From: JABDMH01 sp965223165
GTDB taxonomy: Bacteria; Bacteroidota; Bacteroidia; Chitinophagales; Saprospiraceae
Direction: 5' to 3'
DNA: 64,000 bases
Assembly: GCA_965223165.1 (NCBI GenBank)
Contig: CBDCVQ010000020.1
Coordinates: 1,364,001 to 1,428,000, forward strand
Shown here: positions 44,975 to 53,128 of the stretch, piece by piece
How positions within the stretch are numbered: position 1 is the stretch's first letter
How the letters are laid out: every line of letters begins with the position of its first letter
Notes under the pieces: generated by a model
What the model was told of the DNA's origin: nothing
What the model saw: only the letters and a program-made list of their open reading frames with translations
Databases searched by the model: none
Program-made: the position numbers and the translations under genes

Positions 44975-45769
44975 CTAACTACCAATCTTTCCATATCTCT
45001 TATGCTGGGAGAAATAGAGCACTATGCGATTCTCCCCTTCTACATAAGGATAGAAAATCTCGTAGGTGCCGTCGTGCGCTGAATACCGATACTCCGTAGC
45101 ACCTTGAGCAAAAACGCGATGCAAATAATCTCTTTCCGGATCTGTGGTGCGATGGATAAAGTCTAGTTTCCTATATGGTTCCTCCTCCTCGGCCGGACGT
45201 CGGATATATTCCGAAAACCCCAAGAAAACCGGTGTACCTCCAATAGTATCCCGAACCAGTATCGCTACCTGCGGAAAAGTATGATCTGTACGCGATAAAA
45301 TCGCCAGTGACTCTCGGGTTTGATCTATCCAATCGCTGGTAAATTGATATTCCATGATTTCGTGATTGGCCTCCATCATCGTCCCGATCATAGACGAGGC
45401 AGACCGGACGAGGTGTTTCTCCTTCTCCCGCTGTGTCAGATAATCACCGGTAAAAAATACGATCGCTAATAACGGAAAAACGGCGCCTAATGTCCACAGC
45501 CATCGACGCCCCGGCACCTTTCGAGGCAGGCCAGTCATATCTCTGTCTGCCAGCCGGGTCAAGTTGAACATGATATTGATCATGAGGGCTCCAGCCATCA
45601 AGGCCAGTATCCCCAACACACTCATGTAAAAGATTTGGGTGATGTTTTCGCCAAATATTTTGAGCCCAAAAACCTCGATCAACATGAAGGAAAAGATCCA
45701 ATATATCAGAAGTGCAATCGAAATGGTACCAATCAAATTGCTCACCTTGACGAGCTCTTTAGGATGCAT
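44975..45769 (-). CDS. Membrane protein with periplasmic or sensor-like domain, unknown family
   Basis: A 264-residue protein with three hydrophobic segments, at about residues 11-33 (IGTISIALLIYWIFSFMLIE), 45-68 (FYMSVLGILALMAGALMINI) and 90-108 (LWTLGAVFPLLAIVFFTG). The final 150 residues are soluble, with a helix (SSMIGTMMEANHEIMEYQFT) and a strand-rich part (DGTYEIFYPYVEGENRIVLY). The layout is like a sensor-type membrane protein but no known signalling domain is seen. I start at MHPKELVKV; a longer in-frame version begins 57 bases upstream with a non-ATG codon. Single gene upstream of the repeat array. Confidence 0.65.
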   Translation of the reverse strand: MHPKELVKVSNLIGTISIALLIYWIFSFMLIEVFGLKIFGENITQIFYMSVLGILALMAGALMINIMFNLTRLADRDMTGLPRKVPGRRWLWTLGAVFPLLAIVFFTGDYLTQREKEKHLVRSASSMIGTMMEANHEIMEYQFTSDWIDQTRESLAILSRTDHTFPQVAILVRDTIGGTPVFLGFSEYIRRPAEEEEPYRKLDFIHRTTDPERDYLHRVFAQGATEYRYSAHDGTYEIFYPYVEGENRIVLYFSQHKRYGKIGS

Positions 45770-46087
45770 GGCTGTGTATTTTTGATGGGTGACTTTGCCG
45801 CTGAAAGCCCATGACATTGTCTGCATGGAAATAAGAACTGGGAGATGGTCTCATGTGTCCGGAGCATTGTAATCCCCGCGAAATAATAACCTACGTCCTT
45901 CCTAAAATATTGCCAGCGAAACCTCCTGGCAAGACTACCGCGCCTCCTTCAGATATTGCACAGGCTGTGCATTTGCCCAGCGTGTGCTTTGCCAAACCAC
46001 GACCAGTGAGACCAGGGCGAGTGTAAAGTACATCGGTTACATATCGCGATCCGTGCCGCAAGCCAGCAAGGGTCGGCTCATCGGTTG

Positions 46088-48535
46088 CCCGTTGCCCCCG
46101 CCCCTGCGTTCTCCGCTGGCGCTCCGAAACGCCGGGGGGACGGCTTGCTCCGCTAGTTCCCTCCCCTTTGCCTGGAACCCTGGGGATGATTGCCTAGCTG
46201 GGAGCGAGTCCCGTAGGGACGACCCGGCCAGGGCGCGCGCGCCAAGCGCGGGCCCCAAAGAGCGAGGGTGCTAAAGAGCCCCCGTAGGGGCGGCCTGGTG
46301 CGGATGCTAGAAGGTTGCTGCCGTGAAAAAGTCAGATGTGCTCCGTGCAGGAGGTTGGAATGGTCCCGTTGCCCCCGACCCCTGCGTTCTCCGCTGGCGC
46401 TCCGAAACGCCGGGGGGACGGCTTGCTCCGCTAGTTCCCTCCCCTTTGCCTGGAACCCTGGGGATGATTGCCTAGCCGGGAGCGAGTCCCGTAGGGACGA
46501 CCCGGCCAGGGCTCGCGCGCCAAGCGCGGGCCCCAAAGAGCGAGGGTGCTATAGAGCCCTATAGGGGCGGCCTGGTGCGGATGTTAGAAGGTTGTTGCCG
46601 TGAAAAAGTCAGATGTGCTCCGTGCAGGAGGTTGGAATGGTCCCGTTGCCCCCGACCCCTGCGTTCTCCGCTTGCGCTCCGAAACGCCGGGGAGACGGCT
46701 TGCTCCGCTAGTTCCCTCCCCTTCGCCTGGAACCCCGGGGATGATTGCCTAGCCGGGAGCGAGTCCCGTAGGGACGATCCGGCCAGGGCTCGCGTGCCAA
46801 CGCGCGCCCCCAAAGAGCGAGGGTGTTAAAGAGCCCTATAGGGGCGGCCTGGTGCGGATGTTAGAAGGTTGTTGCCGTGAAAAAGTCAGATGCTCTCCGT
46901 GCAGGAGGTGGGAATGGTCCCGTTGCCCCCGACCCCTGCGTTCTCCGCTGGCGCTCCGAAACGCCGGGGAGACATCTTGCTCCGCTTGTTCCCGCCCCTT
47001 CGCCTAGAACCCTGGGGATGTTTGCCTAGCCAGGAGTGAGTCCCGTAGGGCCGACCCGGCTCGGGCTCGCGCGCCAAGCGCGCGCCCCAAAGAGCGAGGG
47101 TGCTAATGAGCCCCATAGGGGCGGCCTGCTGCGAATGCTAGAAGCTTGCTGCCGTGAAAAAGTCAGATGTGCTCCGTGCAGGAGGTTGGAATGGTCCCGT
47201 TGCCCCCGCCCCTGCGTTCTCCGCTGGCGCTCCGAAACGCCGGGAAGACATCTTGCTCCGCTTGTCCTTGTCCCTCGCCTGGAACCGCTGTGATAGGATT
47301 GTCTTGCCGGGAGCGAGTCCCGTAGGGACGACCCGGCCAGGGCTCGCGCCCCAAAGAGCGAGGGTGCTAATGAGCCCCATAGGGGCGGCCTGGTGCGAAT
47401 GCTAGAAGCTTGCTGCCGTGAAAAAGTCAGATGTGCTCCGTGCAGGAGGTTGGAATGGTCCCGTTGCCCCCGCCCCTGCGTTCTCCGCTGGCGCTCCGAA
47501 ACGCCGGGAAGACATCTTGCTCCGCTTGTCCTTGTCCCTCGCCTGGAACCGCTGTGATAGGATTGTCTTGCCGGGAGCGAGTCCCGTAGGGACGACCCGG
47601 CCAGGGCTCGCGCCCCAAAGAGCGAGGGTGCTAATGAGCCCCATAGGGGCGGCCTGGTGCGAATGCTAGAAGCTTGCTGCCGTGAAAAAGTCAGATGTGC
47701 TCCGTGCAGGAGGTTGGAATGGTCCCGTTGCCCCCGACCCCTGCGTTCTCCGCTGGCGCTGCGAAACGCCGGGGAGACATCTTGCTCCCCTTGTTCCCGC
47801 CCCTCCGCCTAGAACCCTGGGGATGATTGCCTAGCTGGGAGCGAGTCCCGTAGGGACGACCTGGCCAGGGCTCGCGCGCCAAGCGCGCGCCTCAAAAGAG
47901 CGAGGGTGCTAAAGAGCCCCATAGGGGCGGCCTGGTGCGGATGCTAGAAGGTTGTTGCCGTGAAAAGTCAGATGATTGTCCGTGCAGGAGGTTGGAATGG
48001 TCCCGTTGCCCCCGCCCCTGCGTTCTCCGCTGGTGCTGCGAAACGCCGGGGAGACGGCTTGCTCCGCTAGTTCCCTCCCCTTCGCCTGGAACCCCGGGGA
48101 TGATTGCCTAGCCGGGAGCGAGTCCCGTAGGGACGATCCGGCCAGGGCTCGCGTGCCAACGCGCGCCCCCAAAGAGCGAGGGTGTTAAAGAGCCCTATAG
48201 GGGCGGCCTGGTGCGGATGTTAGAAGGTTGTTGCCGTGAAAAAGTCAGATGCTCTCCGTGCAGGAGGTGGGAATGGTCCCGTTGCCCCCGACCCCTGCGT
48301 TCTCCGCTGGCGCTCCGAAACGCCGGGGAGACATCTTGGTCCGCTTGTTCCCGCCCCTCCGCCTTGGAACCGCTGTGATAGGATTGCCTAACTGGGAGCG
48401 AGTCCCGTAGGGACGACCCGGCCAGGGCTCGCGCGCCAAGCGCGCGCCCCAAAAGAGCGAGGGTGCTATAGAGCCCCATAGGGGCGGCCTGCTGCGGATG
48501 CTAGAAGGTTGCTGCATTGAAAAAGTCAGATGATT
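46088..48535. repeat. Tandem array of nine copies of a 264-278 bp GC-rich unit (A unit)
   Basis: Copies begin with CCCGTTGCCCCC at about 46088, 46365, 46642, 46919, 47196, 47460, 47724, 48002 and 48278. The usual period is 277; two intervals are 264. Each unit has several short hairpins: GTCCCgtaGGGAC, CCCCaTAGGGG, GGCGctccgaaaCGCC and a GCGCG stem. Copies 5 and 6 are the same over about 340 bases (47130-47472 against 47394-47736, by eye), so the array is still changing by unit duplication. Frames are open in several registers on both strands because stops are rare at this GC content, but none looks coding. Confidence 0.9.
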
Positions 48536-48753
48536 TCCGGGTACGATTTCTAGATTCGTCGCGGCCGGCCCGTCCGTTCAGCGCTTTGCTTCGACACGCC
48601 GGGAACGTCTGGTGCGGCGCTGTGTCCAGGTGGTGTCATCCCCCAGAACCGTAGCAAAATCGAAGATTTTGACGTTTCTTGCCCCCTTCAAAGGGGGCCT
48701 TTGGGTTGGCTGGCGTGCGTTGTGCAGCTCTCCGTGCAGGAGGTTGGAATGGT
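48536..48753. repeat. B-unit copy between A units
   Basis: A unit of about 180 bp, present here once, reverse of its orientation in the 61.5-64 kb array. It carries a near-palindromic GCCCCCTTCAAAGGGGGC and the hairpin CAAAATC-gaa-GATTTTG. Its first part (GTTCAGCGCTTTGCTTCGAC, then ACGCCGGGAACGTC) is a diverged form of the matching stretch of the A unit. Confidence 0.85.
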
Positions 48754-48835
48754 CCCGTTGCCCCCGACCCCTGCGTTCTCCGCTGGCGCTCCGAAACGCC
48801 GGGAAGACATCTTGCTCCGCTTGTCCTTGTCCCAT
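48754..48835. repeat. Partial tenth A unit
   Basis: Starts with the CCCGTTGCCCCC boundary and continues through the CGCCGGGAAGACATCTTGCT segment as in copies 5 and 6, then is lost after CTTGTCC. It ends about 120 bases before the Gfo/Idh gene. Confidence 0.8.
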
Positions 48836-48953
48836 GCGCTTCGACTTCGCCTAGAACGACCACACTCCCATCGCAGCTCCCGCAAGAAAAGGCTAATTTG
48901 AATGCGACAATTTCGATCCGGTCGCCGTACTGGATGTCAACAGATCGAGCACC

Positions 48954-50192
48954 ATGATAGACAAAATCAAGTCACCCAGCCCGCAGGCTCATGCCTCTCG
49001 AAGACAGTTTGTGAAAGACGGAAGTATGGCCGCGATGGCCGCTGCTTTACCGTTCCGAAACCCCTTGCCCGCTTTTGCCGCTCCCAACAAGCTCCGAGTG
49101 GGTATTGTCGGGGGCAGGTTTGGTTGTTCATTTCAATTTCATGAACATCCGGATTGCGTCGTGGAAGCAGTGAGCGACCTGCGTCCGGAGCGCCGCAAGC
49201 GACTGATGCAAACCTATCGATGCAGCAAATCCTACCCATCGTTGGAAGCATTGGTCAAGGACCCGCAGATCGATGCCGTCGGTGTGTTTACCGAAGGTCC
49301 CAATCACGTCCGCCACGTGCTGGAATGTCTGAAGCACGGCAAACATGTGCTTTGTGCCGTCCCCGCCATTTGGGGCTCCGTGGAGGAAGGATACGAACTG
49401 CATGAGGCCGTCAAAAAATCAGGCCTCACCTACATGATGGCCGAGACTAGCTATTATCAACAGTTTACGATTTCTGCGCGCAAATTTTACGAAGAGGGAA
49501 AATTCGGTGAGATATTTTACTGTGAGTCCGAATATCAACACGACGGATTGGAGGAACTCTATTTTGAAAATGGCAAACGCACGTGGCGGCATGGAGTGGC
49601 ACCGATGCATTATCCTACGCATTGCACCGCTCATCTCATTGGCGTGACCGGTGATCGGCTGGTCAAGGTGACGTGCCAAGGGTGGGGTGACGACGATCCC
49701 ATTCTGCAGGACAATGACTATGACAACCCGTTTTGGAATGCCTCCGCGCTATTTACCACTCGGGCGGGCATACCCTTCCGCGTAAATGTCTGGTGGAAAG
49801 GCGCCCACCTTGGCTGCGAACGTGCCCAATGGATCGGCAAGGATATGAGTTTCTACGCGGCCGATCCGAGAGGTCTGGCACCCGTCATTGTTCACTCCAC
49901 CGAAATGCTGGGCAAAGACGATGCGGGTTTCGTCCGCTCGGATGCCCGACGAGAAGTCTACGACCAACCGGAATGGTGGAATACCGACTTGCTGCCGGAG
50001 CCGTTGAGGCATAATAGCGGCCATCATGGTTCACATACATTTATCACGCACGAATTTGTGGACGCTTGCATCGCCGGTCGCACTCCCACCATAGACATTT
50101 ATGAGGCGCTCGCCTACACGATGCCGGGCGTCATCGCCCATCAATCCGCCTTAAGAGCTGGAGAAGCCATGGACATCCCGCAATTTGATTAG
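48954..50192 (+). CDS. Tat-exported Gfo/Idh/MocA-family oxidoreductase
   Basis: A 412-residue NAD(P)-dependent sugar or cyclitol oxidoreductase. The N-terminus has a twin-arginine signal (SRRQFVKDGSMAAMAAALPF), as in the Tat-exported Gfo/Idh proteins of Bacteroidota and Planctomycetes. The Rossmann domain follows (KLRVGIVGGRFG, VVEAVSDLRPERR), with VFTEGPNHVRHVLECLKHGK and HVLCAVPAIWGSVEEGYEL around the usual E-K-P site, here A-V-P-A, so the conserved E-K-P lysine appears to be replaced. The C-terminal domain contains the substrate-binding region (THCTAHLIGVTGDRLVKVTC). Role: probably catabolism or modification of a sugar; the export signal suggests the periplasm. It is the first gene after the repeat array. 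Confidence 0.87.
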   Translation: MIDKIKSPSPQAHASRRQFVKDGSMAAMAAALPFRNPLPAFAAPNKLRVGIVGGRFGCSFQFHEHPDCVVEAVSDLRPERRKRLMQTYRCSKSYPSLEALVKDPQIDAVGVFTEGPNHVRHVLECLKHGKHVLCAVPAIWGSVEEGYELHEAVKKSGLTYMMAETSYYQQFTISARKFYEEGKFGEIFYCESEYQHDGLEELYFENGKRTWRHGVAPMHYPTHCTAHLIGVTGDRLVKVTCQGWGDDDPILQDNDYDNPFWNASALFTTRAGIPFRVNVWWKGAHLGCERAQWIGKDMSFYAADPRGLAPVIVHSTEMLGKDDAGFVRSDARREVYDQPEWWNTDLLPEPLRHNSGHHGSHTFITHEFVDACIAGRTPTIDIYEALAYTMPGVIAHQSALRAGEAMDIPQFD

Positions 50193-50280
50193 CGGTTTTA
50201 ATTGTTTAGAAGATAAATGGTTGAGATGGCTCCAACAGGAATCGATGAATCGTCTTTAGTGCAGATAAGCGACCGGACGA

Positions 50281-51207
50281 CTACTCCTGAGAAAATTTAT
50301 TTAATACAATTTGCCGGCTGGCGGTACGCTGTGCAGACCATATATGAAGCGCTCCTTTTTGATCAACCTGCAGGCCAGCAGCAGCACTAAACTCCGTCCC
50401 GTCACAATGGAAATCCTTGGAATCGACATGCTGCATGAGCAACGAAAATTCAGGCAGTGTACTGACCAAGATTAGGTCCGCTCTGCCCTTTTGTTGCTCC
50501 CCATAAAGGCCAATGGCATAAATATGTGCTTTGTCCGAGAGGAGATTGATCGATTGATAGCTGCCCCAATGGTCTGGAGCGTCAAAACTTGATAAGAACG
50601 TATTCGTTGCGTGGTGCACATCGACCAGATAGAAATCCCATTGTCGACTATCCCAGTTGCCAACTACGAGCAAATGACTTGTGTCGGATAAAGGTAGCAT
50701 ACCCGTGGCTCCGGCTGTGTACCGCTCCTTCTCACCGACGCGATCAATCGTCAGTACTGGTTTCGCTTGGTCAAAATCAGTCTTTCGCGCATCGTACACG
50801 CATACCTTTGACGAGGTCCTAGCGATATTATCTTCGATTCCGACCACGAGGTGGGTGTCATCGCTTTGAATGCCACCCGCATGTCGATAGGGATCCTTCA
50901 TCAAAGTGATGAGTTGGTCCGTGCGGCCTTGCACCAGGTCAGCTTGTAAGATGTACGCTCTCCGTCGCGAACTTCCTGACAGAAAAATCTTCTGTGTCCG
51001 TTTTCTGCTGACGACCTGTATGCCCTGCAGGTGGCCGCGAGCTTTGGGCACCCAGAGGGCATTGCGCAGGATAATAACCTCAGGTTCAGCGCTCAATCGG
51101 GCAAAAGCCTCGGGCACATGCTGCAATTGACAAAGCCCCAAGTCTGCATACAAGGTTAGGCTGCCTAGAATGAGATATCTAATAGCGCCTTGAAGTGATG
51201 AGACCAT
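50281..51207 (-). CDS. Secreted protein, propeller-like, unknown family
   Basis: A 308-residue protein with an N-terminal hydrophobic segment (AIRYLILGSLTLYADLGLC) that is probably a signal peptide. The remainder is strand-rich with regularly spaced hydrophobic pairs (VCVYDARKTDFDQAKPVLTI, DTSHLLVVGNWDSRQWDFYL, KAHIYAIGLYGEQQKGRADL), as in a beta-propeller. I cannot name the family. It is divergent from the symporter gene, on the opposite strand between that and the Gfo/Idh gene. Confidence 0.6.
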   Translation of the reverse strand: MVSSLQGAIRYLILGSLTLYADLGLCQLQHVPEAFARLSAEPEVIILRNALWVPKARGHLQGIQVVSRKRTQKIFLSGSSRRRAYILQADLVQGRTDQLITLMKDPYRHAGGIQSDDTHLVVGIEDNIARTSSKVCVYDARKTDFDQAKPVLTIDRVGEKERYTAGATGMLPLSDTSHLLVVGNWDSRQWDFYLVDVHHATNTFLSSFDAPDHWGSYQSINLLSDKAHIYAIGLYGEQQKGRADLILVSTLPEFSLLMQHVDSKDFHCDGTEFSAAAGLQVDQKGALHIWSAQRTASRQIVLNKFSQE

Positions 51208-51321
51208 TTCTTGCGGTGTCTAGCTGTACTGGCAATATTACCTATCTTATAAAAACTGAAAAAATTAATCCCAAATCGTGTGTTGTAGGCCGGTAAATTA
51301 CATCTAAAAACAACTCCTCCC

Positions 51322-52932
51322 ATGTTGTGGCAATTCGCGTCCTTCCTACTCTTCACTGCTTTTGTAGCGGGGTACGCCACCTGGAAGCTGCGCAAAGACC
51401 GGCTAAGCACGCAGGATGGTTACTTCCTCGCCGGCCGCAGTCTGACCGGGGTCGTCATTGCCGGATCAATGCTTTTGACCAATATCTCCACAGAGCACTT
51501 GATCGGCATGAATGGCTCCTCATATCGCAATGGAGCGATCATCGTGGCCTTTGAGGTGACGGCTGCCCTTGCCCTAGTGGTCATGGCCCTCTATTTTATG
51601 CCGCGATACCTCAAAATGGGATTGACCACGATCCCGGAGCTACTGGAGAAACGCTTCGATGGCATTACGCGGACAATGGTCGACATATTGCTGATGGTCT
51701 ATTTTGTGACCACGCATTTGCCCATAGTGCTTTACACCGGTGCCATCAATGTGGAGAGCATATTCGACATTTCCACTTTGCTGGGTGTCACCACGCAACA
51801 AGGGATTTGGATCACCGTGGTGGTGGTAGGCAGCATCGGTGCGGTCTATGCCATTTTTGGCGGGCTGAAGATGGTCGCCTACACGGATACCATCAACGGA
51901 TTTGGATTGCTGATTGCCGGGCTGTTGATCCCCCTACTCGCATTGTGGGCCATCGGTGAGGGCAATCCGCTGGAGGGCCTCACCAAAGTATTCCAGCATG
52001 CCCCCGAGAAATTTCGCGTGATCAGTCCAGAGCCATCCATAGGACCCGGTTCGCGGGAGGCCATTTTGCCCTTTGCCGTACTCTTTACGGGCATGATTGT
52101 TTTTCAGCTATATTTCTGGGCCATGCATCAATCGTTTATCCAACGTGCCCTGGGCGCCGCTAGCCTGAAAGAAGCGCAGAAGGGCGTACTGCTGACCGGC
52201 ATATTCAAACTATTGATACCCCTAGTGGTCGTGCTGCCGGGAATTATCGGATTCTACTATTTCGGGGATCAATTTTATGATAACCCCGATGAGATATATC
52301 CCGAGCTCGTGAAGAAAGTACTCCCCTTCTGGCTGACCGGATTTTTTGTAGCCGTCATCATCGGTGCCATCCTAAGCACCTTCAATAGTGTGCTTAACAG
52401 CACCGCAACGCTGTTTAGTTTTGGTATTTATAAAAAATACATGCAGCCGCACGCTTCGGAGGCTGCCACCGTCCGCTCAGGTAAATGGGTATCCTTTTTC
52501 CTCGCTGTCATGGCGATATCCGTCGCACCATTTGTTGCCAATGCACCAGCCGGTCTCTATCAACTCCTGCAGCAGCTTAATGCTATCTTTGTGATACCCA
52601 TTGCCTCCGTTATTCTGGCCGTATTTTTCTTTCCCCGGGTCTCGATCGTGGGTGCAAAGGCCGGTCTGCTCTTTGGACTTGCCTTTTATATTGTCACGTA
52701 TTATGTGTTGCAGGTGGAGATGCATTTTGTCCATATCATGGGTATTGAGTTTTTGCTCAACGTGGGGGTCATGCATTTCGTTTCGCTGCTGTACCCCCGC
52801 CTCAAGGCATTTTCGATCACGGACATCGGTGCCGTTCCGCTCGAGCCTTGGCGCTATACCCGGCTGGTCAGTGCCGTGCTAGTGATTGCCACCCTGCTCA
52901 TTTACATTTTATTGGGAAAAGCCGGGGGTTGA
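51322..52932 (+). CDS. Sodium:solute symporter (SSS/SLC5 family)
   Basis: A 536-residue transporter with about 13-14 membrane segments. The family signature at the N-terminus is DGYFLAGRSLTGVVIAGSML, followed by LTNISTEHLIGMNG; the sodium-site region in the middle reads WFALFSGG-like in other members and here YAIFGGLKMVAYTDTINGFG. Membrane segments continue with VVLPGIIGFYYFGDQFY and ILSTFNSVLNSTATLFSFGI, where serines and asparagine line the substrate site. It probably takes up a sugar or other polar solute using the sodium gradient; the neighbouring Gfo/Idh oxidoreductase fits with sugar use. Single gene. Confidence 0.92.
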   Translation: MLWQFASFLLFTAFVAGYATWKLRKDRLSTQDGYFLAGRSLTGVVIAGSMLLTNISTEHLIGMNGSSYRNGAIIVAFEVTAALALVVMALYFMPRYLKMGLTTIPELLEKRFDGITRTMVDILLMVYFVTTHLPIVLYTGAINVESIFDISTLLGVTTQQGIWITVVVVGSIGAVYAIFGGLKMVAYTDTINGFGLLIAGLLIPLLALWAIGEGNPLEGLTKVFQHAPEKFRVISPEPSIGPGSREAILPFAVLFTGMIVFQLYFWAMHQSFIQRALGAASLKEAQKGVLLTGIFKLLIPLVVVLPGIIGFYYFGDQFYDNPDEIYPELVKKVLPFWLTGFFVAVIIGAILSTFNSVLNSTATLFSFGIYKKYMQPHASEAATVRSGKWVSFFLAVMAISVAPFVANAPAGLYQLLQQLNAIFVIPIASVILAVFFFPRVSIVGAKAGLLFGLAFYIVTYYVLQVEMHFVHIMGIEFLLNVGVMHFVSLLYPRLKAFSITDIGAVPLEPWRYTRLVSAVLVIATLLIYILLGKAGG

Positions 52933-53128
52933 GACTAGAGGAGATATTATCTGGTGAATGTATTATTTGAATCGGATACAATTTCCATTTTTTCCACCTG
53001 GACATCAAATGCATTGGCAAGCAAAATGTTGGGGAACCAAGTGCAATATTCTTACATTTGGAGCCCCAGATCATCCATCTGTGAACGTCCAATTGGACTT
53101 CGCAACATTACAACCACAAATCTTCTCT

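Noticed and set aside
46088..48835. CRISPR array or integron attC array
   Set aside because: Units are about 277 bp without short constant repeats separated by unique spacers, and no cas or integrase gene is present.
46088..48835. Many 60-95 codon frames on both strands of the repeat array
   Set aside because: They recur in each unit because stops are rare at high GC; no consistent start or family likeness.
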